From NCBI GenBank assembly GCA_964019165.1, contig OZ025267.1, positions 6,508,252-6,572,251 of the forward strand: a stretch of DNA of 64,000 nt. Reading direction: 5' to 3'. Made by a program: the position numbers and the translations under genes. Under the pieces are notes generated by a model. It did no database searches. It had not been told where the DNA came from and saw nothing but the letters and a program-made list of their open reading frames with translations. The DNA comes from Mastigias papua. Lineage: Eukaryota; Cnidaria; Scyphozoa; Rhizostomeae; Mastigiidae. Positions 15,001 through 26,204 of the stretch are shown one piece after another; the first letter of the stretch is position 1; every line of letters starts with the position of its first letter.

Positions 15001-18000
15001 TGGTGACAAATGACCAAATTTGAGATTGATTGATTTTGATTGCAAATTGAAAAGTGATGAAAATAAGCGATGTTTGGCCAAAAAGTAAGGCTATAGCCTT
15101 GGTATTTTGGTGAAAAATGACCAAATTTGAAATTGATTGATTTTGATTGCAGATTGAAAAGTGATGAAAATGAGGAATTTTTGGCCAAAAAGTAAGGCCT
15201 TGGTATTTTGGTGAAAAATGACCAAATTTGAAATTGATTGATTTTGATTGCAGATTGAAAAGTGATGAAAATGAGGCATTTTTCGCCAAAACGTAAGGCT
15301 ATAGCCTTGGTATTTTGGTGACAAATGACCAAATTTGAAATTGATTGATTTTGATTGCAGATTGAAAAGTGATGAAAATGAGGCATTTTTGGCCAAAAAG
15401 TAAGGCTATAGCCTTGGTATTTTGGTGAAAAATGACCAAATTTGAAATTGATTGATTTTGATTGCAGATTGAAAAGTGATGAAAATGAGGCATTTTTGGC
15501 CAAAACGTAAGGCTATAGCCTTGGTATTTTGGTGACAAATGACCAAATTTGAAATTGATTGATTTTGATTGCAGATTGAAAAGTGATGAAAATGAGGCAT
15601 TTTTGGCCAAAAAGTAAGGCCTTGGTATTTTGGTGAAAAATGACCAAATTTGAAATTGATTGATTTTGATTGCAGATTGAAAAGTGATGAAAATGAGGCA
15701 TTTTTGGCCAAAAAGTAAGGCTATAGCCTTGGTATTTTGGTGAAAAATGACCAAATTTGAAATCGATTGATTTTGATTGCAGATTGACCAGTGATGAAAA
15801 TGAGGCATTTTTGGCCAAAAAGTAAGGCTATAGCCTTGGTATTTTGGTGGAAAATGAGAAAATTTGAAATTGATTGATTTTGATTGCAGATTGACAAGTG
15901 ATGAAAATGAGCGATTTTTGGCCGAACTGTAAGGCTATAGCCTTGGTATTTTGGTGAAGAATGACCAAATTGATTGCAAATTGACAAGTGATGAAAATGA
16001 GCGATTTTTGGCCGAACTGTAAGGCTATAGCCTTGGTATTTTGGTGAAGAATGACCAAATTTGAGATTGATTGATTTTGATTGCAAATTGAAAAGTGATG
16101 AAAATGAGCGATGTTTGGCCATAAAGTAAGGCTATAGCCTTGGTATTTTGGTGAAAAATGACCAAATTTGAAATTGATTGATTTTGATTGCAGATTGACC
16201 AGTGATGAAATTGAGGCATTTTTGGCCAAAAAGTAAGGCTATAGCCGTGGTATTTTGGTGAAAAATGACCAAATTTGAAATTGATTGATTTTGATTGCAG
16301 ATTGAAAAGTGATGAAAATGAGGCATTTTTGGCCAAAAAGTAAGGCTATAGCCTTGGTATTTTGGTGAAAAATGACCAAATTTGAAATTGATTGAGTTTG
16401 ATTGCAGATTGAAAAGTGATGAAAATGAGGCATTTTTGGCCAAAACGTAAGGCTATAGCCTTGGTATTTTGGTGGAAAATGACCAAATTTGAAATTGATT
16501 GAGTTTGATTGCAGATTGAAAAGTGATGAAAATGAGGCATTTTTGGCCAAAACGTAAGGCTATAGCCTTGGTATTTTGGTGACAAATGACCAAATTTGAA
16601 ATTGATTGATTTTGATTGCAAATTGACAAGTGATGAAAATGAGCGATTGTTGGCCGAACTGTAAGGCTATAGCCTTGGTATTTTGGTGAAGAATGACCAA
16701 ATTTGAGATTGATTGATTTTGATTGCAAATTGAAAAGTGATGAAAATGAGCGATGTTTGGCCATAAAGTAAGGCTATAGCCTTGGTATTTTGGTGACAAA
16801 TGACCAAATTTGAAATTGATTGATTTTGATTGCAGATTGAAAAGTGATGAAAATGAGGCATTTGTGGCCAAAACGTAAGGCTATAGCCTTGGTATTTTGG
16901 TGACAAATGACCAAATTTGAAATTGATTGAGTTTGATTGCAGATTGAAAAGTGATGAAAATGAGGCATTTGTGGCCAAAAAGTAAGGCTATAGCCTTGGT
17001 ATTTTGGTGAAAAATGACCAAATTTGAAATTGATTGATTTTGATTGCAGATTGACCAGTGATGAAAATGAGGCATTTTTGGCCAAAAAGTAAGGCTATAG
17101 CCTTGGTATTTTGGTGAAAAATGACCAAATTTGAAATTGATTGATTTTGATTGCAGATTGAAAAGTGATGAAAATGAGGCATTTTTGGCCAAAAAGTAAG
17201 GCTATAGCCTTGGTATTTTGGTGAAAAATGACCAAGTTGGAAATTGATTGATTTTGATTGCAGATTGAAAAGTGATGAAAATGAGCGATTTTTGGCCAAA
17301 AAGTAAGGCTATAGCCTTGGTATTTTGGTGAAAAATGACCAAATTTGAAATTGATTGATTTTGATTGCAGATTGAAAAGTGATGAAAATGAGGCATTTTT
17401 GGCCAAAAAGTAAGGCTATAGCCTTGGTATTTTGGTGACAACTGACCAAATTTGAGATTGATTGATTTTGATTGCAAATTGAAAAGTGATGAAAATGAGC
17501 GATCTTTGGCCAAAAAGTAAGGCTATAGCCTTGGTATTTTGGTGAAAAATGACCAACTTTGAAATTGATTGATTTTGATTGCAGATTGAAAAGTGATGAA
17601 AATGAGGCATTTTTGGCCAAAAAGTAAGGCCTTGGTATTTTGGTGAAAAATGACCAAATTTGAAATTGATTGATTTTGATTGCAGATTGAAAAGTGATGA
17701 AAATGAGGCATTTTTGGCCAAAAAGTAAGGCCTTGGTATTTTGGTGAAAAATGACCAAATTTGAAATTGATTGATTTTGATTGCAGATTGAAAAGTGATG
17801 AAAATGAGGCATTTTTGGCCAAAAAGTAAGGCCTTGGTATTTTGGTGAAAAATGACCAAATTTGAAATTGATTGATTTTGATTGCAGATTGAAAAGTGAT
17901 GAAAATGAGGCATTTTTGGCCAAAACGAAAGGCTATAGCCTTGGTATTTTGGTGACAAATGACCAAATTTGAAATTGATTGATTTTGATTGCAGATTGAA

Positions 18001-21000
18001 AAGTGATGAAAATGAGGCATTTTTGGCCAAAAAGTAAGGCCTTGGTATTTTGGTGAAAAATGACCAAATTTGAAATTGATTGATTTTGATTGCAGATTGA
18101 AAAGTGATGAAAATGAGGCATTTTTGGCCAAAACGTAAGGCTATAGCCTTGGTATTTTGGTGACAAATGACCAAATTTGAAATTGATTGATTTTGATTGC
18201 AGATTGAAAAGTGATGAAAATGAGGCATTTTTGGCCAAAAAGTAAGGCCTTGGTATTTTGGTGAAAAATGACCAAATTTGAAATTGATTGATTTTGATTG
18301 CAGATTGAAAAGTGATGAAAATGAGGCATTTTTGGCCAAAACGTAAGGCTATAGCCTTGGTATTTTGGTGACAAATGACCAAATTTGAAATTGATTGATT
18401 TTGATTGCAGATTGAAAAGTGATGAAAATGAGGCATTTTTGGCCAAAAAGTAAGGCCTTGGTATTTTGGTGAAAAATGACCAAATTTGAAATCGATTGAT
18501 TTTGATTGCAGATTGACCAGTGATGAAAATGAGGCATTTTTGGCCAAAAAGTAAGGCTATAGCCTTGGTATTTTGGTGGAAAATGACAAAATTTGAAATT
18601 GATTGATTTTGATTGCAGATTGACAAGTGATGAAAATGAGCGATTTTTGGCCGAACTGTAAGGCTATAGCCTTGGTATTTTGGTGAAGAATGACCAAATT
18701 TGAGATTGATTGATTTTGATTGCAAATTGACAAGTGATGACAATGAGCGATTTTTGGCTGAACTGTAAGGCTATAGCCTTGGTATTTTGGTGAAGAATGA
18801 CCAAATTTGAGATTGATTGATTTTGATTGCAAATTGAAAAGTGATGAAAATGAGCGATGTTTGGCCATAAAGTAAGGCTATAGCCTTGGTATTTTGGTGA
18901 AAAATGACCAAATTTGAAATTGATTGATTTTGATTGCAGATTGAAAAGTGATGAAAATGAGGCATTTGTGGCCAAAACGTAAGGCTATAGCCTTGGTATT
19001 TTGGTGACAAATGACCAAATTTGAAATTGATTGAGTTTGATTGCAGATTGAAAAGTGATGAAAATGAGGCATTTTTGGCCAAAAAGTAAGGCTATAGCCT
19101 TGGTATTTTGGTGAAAAATGACCAAATTTGAAATCGATTGATTTTGATTGCAGATTGACCAGTGATGAAAATGAGGCATTTTTGGCCAAAACGTAAGGCT
19201 ATAGCCTTGGTATTTTGGTGACAAATGACCAAATTTGAAATTGATTGATTTTGATTGCAGATTGAAAAGTGATGAAAATGAGGCATTTTTGGCCAAAAAG
19301 TAAGGCCTTGGTATTTTGGTGAAAAATGACCAAATTTGAAATTGATTGATTTTGATTGCAGATTGAAAAGTGATGAAAATGAGGCATTTTTGGCCAAAAC
19401 GTAAGGCTATAGCCTTGGTATTTTGGTGAAAAATGACCAAATTTGAAATTGATTGATTTTGATTGCAGATTGAAAAGTGATGAAAATGAGGCATTTTTGG
19501 CCAAAAAGTAAGGCTATAGCCTTGGTATTTTGGTGAAAAATGACCAAATTTGAAATCGATTGATTTTGATTGCAGATTGACCAGTGATGAAAATGAGGCA
19601 TTTTTGGCCAAAAAGTAAGGCTATAGCCTTGGTATTTTGGTGGAAAATGACAAAATTTGAAATTGATTGATTTTGATTGCAGATTGACAAGTGATGAAAA
19701 TGAGCGATTTTTGGCCGAACTGTAAGGCTATAGCCTTGGTATTTTGGTGAAGAATGACCAAATTTGAGATTGATTGATTTTGATTGCAAATTGACAAGTG
19801 ATGAAAATGAGCGATGTTTGGCCATAAAGTAAGGCTATAGCCTTGGTATTTTGGTGAAAAATGACCAAATTTGAAATTGATTGATTTTGATTGCAGATTG
19901 ACCAGTGATGAAAATGAGGCATTTTTGGCCAAAAAGTAAGGCTATAGCCTTGGTATTTTGGTGAAAAATGACCAAATTTGAAATTGATTGATTTTGATTG
20001 CAGATTGAAAAGTGATGAAAATGAGGCATTTTTGGCCAAAAAGTAAGGCTATAGCCTTGGTATTTTGGTGAAAAATGACCAAATTTGAAATTGATTGCTT
20101 CTGATTGCAGATTGAAAAGTGATGAAAATGAGGCATTTTTGGCCAAAAAGTAAGGCTATAGCCTTGGTATTTTGGCGAAAAATGACCAAATTGAAATTGA
20201 TTGATTTTGATTGCAGATTGAAAAGTGATGAAAATGAGGCATTTTTGGCCAAAAAGTAAGGCTATAGCATTGGTATTTTGGCGAAAAATGACCAAATTTG
20301 AAATTGATTGATTTTGATTGCAGATTGAAAAGTGATGAAAATGAGGCATTTTTGGCCAAAAAGTAAGGCCTTGGTATTTTGGTGAAAAATGACCAAATTT
20401 GAAATTGATTGATTTTGATTGCAGATTGAAAAGTGATGAAAATGAGGCATTTTTGGCCAAAACGTAAGGCTATAGCCTTGGTATTTTGGTGAAAAATGAC
20501 CAAATTTGAAATTGATTGATTTTGATTGCAGATTGACCAGTGATGAAAATGAGGCATTTTTGGCCAAAAAGTAAGGCTATAGCCTTGGTATTTTGGTGAA
20601 AAATGACCAAATTTGAAATTGATTGATTTTGATTGCAGATTGAAAAGTGATGAAAATGAGGCATTTTTGGCCAAAAAGTAAGGCTATAGCCTTGGTATTT
20701 TGGTGAAAAATGACCAAATTTGAAATTGATTGATTTTGATTGCAGATTGAAAAGTGATGAAAATGAGCGATTTTTGGCCAAAACGTAAGGCTATAGCCTT
20801 GGTATTTTGGTGAAAAATGACCAAATTTGAAATTGATTGATTTTGATTGCAGATTGAAAAGTGATGAAAATGAGGCATTTTTGGCCAAAAAGTAAGGCCT
20901 TGGTATTTTGGTGAAAAATGACCAAATTTGAAATTGATTGATTTTGATTGCAGATTGAAAAGTGATGAAAATGAGGCATTTTTGGCCAAAACGTAAGGCT

Positions 21001-21190
21001 ATAGCCTTGGTATTTTGGTGACAAATGACCAAATTTGAAATTGATTGAGTTTGATTGCAGATTGAAAAGTGATGAAAATGAGGCATTTTTGGCCAAAAAG
21101 TAAGGCTATAGCCTTGGTATTTTGGTGACAAATGACCAAATTTGAAATTGATTGATTGCAAATGGGCCAGATAGGCCAAAAAGTAAGGCT
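1..21190. repeat. 107-bp tandem satellite array, about 200 monomers
   Basis: Head-to-tail array of an AT-rich monomer (about 32% GC). The consensus is 107 bp and contains the 14-bp palindrome AAGGCTATAGCCTT. About one monomer in five is 101 bp because CTATAG is missing, leaving AAGGCCTT. Two monomers (near 650 and 15962) carry the same 17-bp deletion. The plus strand is strongly G-rich over C (about 25 G to 9 C per consensus monomer). Sub-families differ at linked sites: gaaaag/gaccag/gacaag, gattttg/gagtttg/gcttttg, and ggccaaaaag/ggccgaactg/ggccataaag. The array begins before base 1 and ends in a degraded monomer near 21150-21190. The minus-strand reading frames of 100-400 codons across it are an artefact of low stop density. 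A centromeric or heterochromatic role is possible but not shown. Confidence 0.97.
635..725. repeat. Satellite monomer with 17-bp internal deletion
   Basis: One 90-bp monomer inside the array in which the segment between gaccaaat and tgattgcaaa is missing. The deletion lies between short direct repeats of the attga type, as expected for replication slippage. An identical deletion in the same monomer context occurs at about 15947-16037, so the two copies share a duplication history. Confidence 0.8.
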
Positions 21191-22457
21191 ATATATCTGT
21201 GTCATCCTAAGCAGGAAAAAACATGTGATGATCTAGACCCTACTCTGGATGAGACTTACAATGTCAACACTCCACTTTGCTGTAAAAAACACAAACAGAT
21301 AGAATCTGAGATAGCGTGGTGACAAATACAATGAGGAGACAAACAACGAAATAATTTAATAATTGTGATCCATTTGGTTGCATCAAAATGTGGACTATTT
21401 GTCTGGCACCAAGCTATCCAGATGGAAAAAAACATGACCAAAGGGAAGGATCTCTCTGTTTGCTCTCTAGGAATGAGATTGCCACTCCTATGATGGTCTA
21501 TGCTCAACTATGTTTAGGCCGTGGCTCCCAAATAGAAGCAAACTGCACAGTGAAAATATATGGATAGGATATGAAGAAAAAAGTATAACCGAGTCACAAT
21601 GGCCCAGGAAAGTAAACAAACCAATCAATCGATGTTAAAAGATGACTCTCAACCAAGTTGAGTATTTCTTGCTCACAATATGTAAAAATGTTTCGCTGAG
21701 GAATTTTCTTACTTCTTGTGAAAAAGTTCGAATGTAGAGTAACTTCTCCATCAAACTACCAATCACATTAACAGGGAAGCAACTATGGGGGAGAACTGAG
21801 GGTATAGATCCCTGCTCTCTAACTTTTTCTTGGAAAATATGAAACTGACTATTGTATTTTTGTACCGCAAAAAGTGTACATCTGCCTATGATAATCATAA
21901 AACTTTAGAGAGATGAAATGTCTCATCAATTTCTTTATCTGAAAAATATCATTCTCAGCTATCTGTTCTCTAAAACGTTTATAGTGCGCCCTGTCTAAAG
22001 AATGGACCCCTGAACCTGAAAATTCCTAGCTGCTCCCCGGCATATGGCGTCATTGGCAAAAGCATTATATTCTCACAATAAAAGTTTCACACCATGTAGC
22101 TTTTCATCGATCTATCAAGGATTTGTCTTGGCTTTCATAGGCTCGTCATCTTGTGATATGTTCAAGGGCTTCATAAACTCCATCCAGATTTCTTCTCTAG
22201 TTCCCAGAGGATGGACAGAAGATTTAATTATTTCAGCTATCATCATTGCTGAAGTCTAGAACAGAATCATTCATGTGCCTGTGATACATTTCTCGTGGGT
22301 TGTATATAACAGAAATTAGACGTCTGATTTACAATTGAGGAGACATTGATTTTCAAAATTAAGATTTTAGATGAATCTTATGTAAACTTTTTTGAATTCT
22401 AAACAAAAACGCTGCTCATTCTAACTTATGTTCCAAATTCTTCCATTATTACTATAG
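21191..22457. other. Unique sequence right of the satellite, no supported gene
   Basis: The satellite breaks off abruptly into non-repetitive AT-rich sequence. The longest open stretch is on the minus strand at 21635-21898 (87 codons). It has no recognisable domain, and I see no convincing splice sites around it, so I do not call it a gene. A minus-strand gene entering from 23976 could have further exons here, but none is clear. Confidence 0.6.
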
Positions 22458-22544
22458 GTGCAACGGAAAAGCAGCCAATTGGTTACGGCATTCATCTGTT
22501 GTACGGAAGAACTATGGACTGAACTGCGTCCCGCACTCACAAAG
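22458..22544 (+). CDS. Candidate orphan internal exon, unknown gene
   Basis: An 87-nt stretch of balanced base composition in AT-rich surroundings. It is preceded by a pyrimidine-rich tract ending in ACTATAG and followed by GTAATT. Two of the three plus frames are open; the frame in phase with the boundaries would add 29 residues including a CC pair. No family is recognised. The minus strand of the same segment also has a weak splice-like pair, so the strand is not certain. Confidence 0.3.
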
Positions 22545-22797
22545 GTAATTATCATATATCCGACAAACCTTTAGTTGTATTCTCATTGTCATTTACTACG
22601 TACTGGGCAAATGTTTACATTATCTAAAGCAAGAGGCTTGTTAAGCATGCACTCCATCTACGACTATCTCTTTTCATGGCATAACGAATAACAGCGCACG
22701 CAGGCCTGCGCAGGTCTAAGTAATTTTTATATTTCATTGCGAGCTCTCTTTGTTACAGGGGTACTACTATATCTATCATTTAAATCCAAATTCTTAC

Positions 22798-22903
22798 CTT
22801 GTCTGTAATGTGTCTGCTGTATTTCTCATTCAAATTTCTATCATCGATTACTTTGATTTTCCGTCGAATGAACTCTTGAGTCTTGATTTGACCATGCTTC
22901 TCA
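22798..22903 (-). CDS. Candidate exon of an unrecognised minus-strand gene
   Basis: This is the second of two minus-strand exons that join in phase (the first is 23942-23976). The acceptor ends in CATAAG and the donor is AAG|GTAAGA. The single T at its start completes a Ser codon with the AG left over from the upstream exon. The 35 whole codons that follow read as a charged segment (includes IKTQEFIRRKIKVIDD) with no stop. The family is not recognised. The next exon towards the satellite was not found. Confidence 0.42.
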
Positions 22904-23941
22904 CTTATGAACACAAATCAAAACCAATACAATGAGGTAAAATATTTCAGCTCTAAAGGCATACAATGCCCGTCAAAAGTCTTGGAATATTAGCTAATTT
23001 TTTCATAGCCACGCCCTTCTAAAGCTTTTGGAGTGTTGTGTACAATATTCAATTCATTTCTTATGCATTTTCATTTCTTATTCATTTTCCTTTCTAATTC
23101 ATGTGGCATATCTCTGAACACAAATTTCCGCGATACAAAATATTACTGTGGCTCCCCCCCGGGCCCCTTGGATCCGCACTTGGATAGGTAAAATTGATGC
23201 ATTTGTACAATGCGAGGCCTCAGTTTTCGATTTTTCATTGTGACGGAAAAGCCATAGGAGTCGGAAAGTTATAAAAAATGTGTGGGTATCCCAAGTAATT
23301 TCAACAGGCATTTTAGGCTTGAATCGTCATCTATATATATAGCACGTCCACTTAAAATCTATTGTCATTTTATCAAGTCAGAGCCCAATCAATTTCAAAT
23401 ATACTCCATTGCGTTATTTTACTGTTTCAATCAAAACAGACAAACAATTCAGTTCTCAATTCTATCCTAGATTTGCAAATGGTTTTGGACTCAACATGAG
23501 TCAGTGATATGCAACATTGTATTGCAGATAAAGTTACACTGATCTACCAGTTTGCAATACAGCGTTGGTGCCTCAAACGTTTTCTACAACAATGATGAGT
23601 ATCCGTATCATCAACGCTTGTCTTTGCCATGCCCTTCACGCAAGAAAGAGGCAGTGTACAAAATTTGGCTCTAACCCTTAGGCTCTTAGTGTACGTACAA
23701 GGGCATCGATAGGTGCTTAAACAAAATAATTGAACAAGTCAATGAGAATCTAGCACCTCACTCTCACAAGCCATATCACCTGGGATAGAGGAGTACAAGG
23801 TGGTGTTTATGTGTGCAAAGCTGGTGTTTACAAGTTAGTCATTTCTCAATTTAAGAACATAGCACCTTATGTAAATGAAAACTCAGAGCAAATACCAATA
23901 GTAAGTGGAACTTTTTAGAAAAATCTTACAGAGACGATTAC

Positions 23942-23976
23942 CTAGATTCGTGCGGAATATCGGCTTCCATTGCAAC
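23942..23976 (-). CDS. Candidate first coding exon of an unrecognised gene
   Basis: A 35-nt minus-strand exon between an acceptor CTGTTTTTGTAG and a donor CTAG|GTAATC. It contains an ATG in a GCAATGG context, so coding could start here with MEADIPHES. It ends with two bases of a codon that the exon at 22798-22903 completes. The phase match over a 1.04-kb intron is the main support. No function can be assigned. Confidence 0.38.
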
Positions 23977-24422
23977 CTACAAAAACAGAATAAGTATCTA
24001 TTATATAAGCAGTCGGCTCTCTCTACCTTTACTAAACTCCCTTTCGAACTTCTCTCCATCTAGAGCAAATATATCACTCCCTTACAAGTTCACGATAGAG
24101 AGATTTGAACAAATATGATGAAGTCAATGGGGTTGAAACGATAATCTGCACATTCACTAAGAAGTGATTACAGTGGATGTGATTCTGGACTGCTCAGGTA
24201 CGACAAGAGTGCATCATTTCATTCTAATGTAGTAATAGCACCTCAATTTTTAAAATCTTGGGTTTGGTAGTTGATCTGAAGAATAAAGATCAAGGTACAC
24301 AAGGGAAGTGATTTAGAAAAAGCCAGCCTTCGCGATGCCATCAGACGAAGGTTCTCCAATTCTTATATATATTGTACAATAATTGCAAAAGTAATAACTA
24401 GATGCAACACTATTGGTTCTCT
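23977..24422. other. Non-coding stretch, nothing recognised
   Basis: AT-rich single-copy-looking sequence between the candidate exon at 23942 and the minisatellite. I see no open frame, RNA gene or repeat that I can support. Confidence 0.5.
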
Positions 24423-24444
24423 CCACGGTGGCCCATAAGGGTCA

Positions 24445-25194
24445 GACAAAACTTTCTTTTGATTGGACAAATCTTTCTTTCGAGTAAACAAAACTTTCTT
24501 TTGAGTGAACAAAACTCTCTTTTGACTGGACAAAGCTTTCTTTTGAGTAAACAAAACTTTCTTTTGAGTAAACAAAACTCTCTTTTGACTGGACATAGCT
24601 TTCTTTTGAGTAAACAAAACTCTCTTTTGACTGGACATAGCTTTCTTTTGAGTAAACAAAACTTTCTTTTGAGTAAACAAAACTCTCTTTTGACTGGACA
24701 TAGCTTTCTTTTGAGTAAACAAAACTCTCTTTTGACTGGACATAGCTTTCTTTTGAGTAAACAAAACTCTCTTTTGACTGGACATAGCTTTCTTTTGAGT
24801 AAACAAAACTTTCTTTTGAGTAAACAAAACTCTCTTTTGACTGGACATAGCTTTCTTTTGAGTAAACAAAACTCTCTTTTGACTGGACATAGCTTTCTTT
24901 TGAGTAAACAAAACTCTCTTTTGACTGGACATAGCTTTCTTTTGAGTAAACAAAACTCTCTTTTGAGTAAACAAAACTCTCTTTTGACTGGACATAGCTT
25001 TCTTTTGAGTAAACAAAACTCTCTTTTGACTGGACATAGCTTTCTTTTGAGTAAACAAAACTCTCTTTTGACTGGACATAGCTTTCTTTTGAGTAAACAA
25101 AACTCTCTTTTGACCGGACATAGCTTTCTTTTGACTGGAAAAGACTTTCTTTTGAGTGGACAAAACTTTCTTTTCAATGGACAAAACTTTATTT
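24445..25194. repeat. 21-bp minisatellite, about 36 units
   Basis: Tandem 21-bp units of two main types, one containing cttttgagtaaacaaaact and the other cttttgactggacatag. They alternate mostly as 42-bp dimers. Because 21 is a multiple of three and the unit lacks stops in several frames, open frames of 255-273 codons exist on both strands. Their products would be monotonous 7- or 14-residue repeats. Openness on both strands and the lack of splice or start signals argue that it is a minisatellite, not a gene. Confidence 0.93.
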
Positions 25195-26007
25195 TATAAC
25201 GTAACTAATGTGTCTGAAATATGATAACAATTTTGATTTCAAGAAACCAAAGCAATAGTCCATTGCTATGCTATTCTTAAAATTTTATTCGGACGAAAGT
25301 GCTTGCACCACTGAGCATATGCTCCTACTCCAGATATGGAACCATACAACTTCAAAGAAGAAGAGTTTGGATGAAAACATAGGGAAAAGAAACTTAAGTT
25401 TGGATTTGCCAGATGTTGGATATTCTGTTTAATTGTATCTTTTATGTTACTAATATGAATTACTCTCAGCCTTGGAGGAGAGCTTGTTTTGAAGTCACAC
25501 GTTTGGATGGGCTATAAACACAAGTCTCGGAGAATGCAGAATACTTAGGCCATATGCAAACTGCTCAGGTAATATACCCAAGGGGATCACCATTAATTCG
25601 GTTGTTTTTCTCCGTTTACACAAACACACTACCAATATGGAGCGTTCCAAGAACGGGTATACATGGCATACACTTGGATTCATTGGGAATGCGTAGGAAA
25701 TGTAAGGGCAATAGTATTTTCAGAACTGAAATGGAAAACAGAAGCTTTTGAACAGTATGATAACAATACATATTGGTGTTCTACTTTTTAGACATCAAAT
25801 TTGTTTCCATAATCCATGGACGTTGAGCTTCATTTGAAGCATGAGGTAGAAAGACAATGGGCAGTGGGTATGGGACCTTATACTAGCTCCTAACTGACAC
25901 CCCTGGTTATATTTTATTTAACTTTGCTTGGCTGAATCGCTGCATAAATGCATGATGACTGTGGAGGTGTACTGATGGGGTGCATGGAAGGTCGTTCTAA
26001 TAGAAAG
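25195..26007. other. Spacer between the inverted minisatellites
   Basis: About 0.8 kb of non-repetitive sequence. Short frames exist on both strands (for example 25495-25683 minus), but none shows a domain, and splice sites are not convincing. Confidence 0.5.
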
Positions 26008-26185
26008 TAAGTTTTGTCTAGTGAAAAGAAAGTTTTGTCCAGTGAAATGAAAGCTTTGTCCAGTGACAAGAAAGTTTTGCCCAGTAGAAAAAATGTTGTC
26101 CAGCCTAAAGACTATTTTGTTCAGTCAAAAGATAGTTTTGTCCAGTCAAAAGATAGTTTTGTCCAGTCAAAAGAAAGTTCTGTCG
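26008..26185. repeat. Degenerate 21-bp minisatellite, inverted copy
   Basis: About eight 21-bp units of the type aaagttttgtccagtgaaaag, degenerating to the right. This is the reverse-complement family of the large block at 24445. It ends next to gggccaccgt, which also ends the large block in inverted orientation. Confidence 0.85.
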
Positions 26186-26204
26186 GAGTCTTAAGGGCCA
26201 CCGT

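Larger units (their letters stand above)
24423..26204. mobile_element. Inverted pair of minisatellite blocks with shared outer ends
   Basis: The block at 24445-25194 and a shorter degenerate block at 26008-26185 are members of the same 21-bp family in opposite orientation. Their outer flanks are also inverted copies: acggtggccc at the left (from 24425) and gggccaccgt at the right (26195-26204). The layout resembles a mobile element with long inverted termini around about 0.8 kb of unrelated sequence. It could also be two independent insertions of a dispersed repeat. No transposase is visible. Confidence 0.5.

Noticed and set aside
1..21190. CRISPR-like or other spacer array
   Set aside because: Monomers are contiguous, with no unique spacers between repeats, and the flanking genes are eukaryotic.
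1..21190. Naming the satellite as centromeric
   Set aside because: Array size fits, but there is no evidence for centromeric chromatin in the sequence.
94..21205. Dozens of minus-strand open frames of 60-416 codons across the first 21 kb
   Set aside because: They start at non-ATG codons in most cases, repeat every 107 bp in all three frames, and are explained by a tandem repeat with only one stop per monomer.
24363..25199. Open frames of 255-273 codons on both strands
   Set aside because: They are products of a 21-bp minisatellite whose length is a multiple of three; there are no splice signals and no start context.
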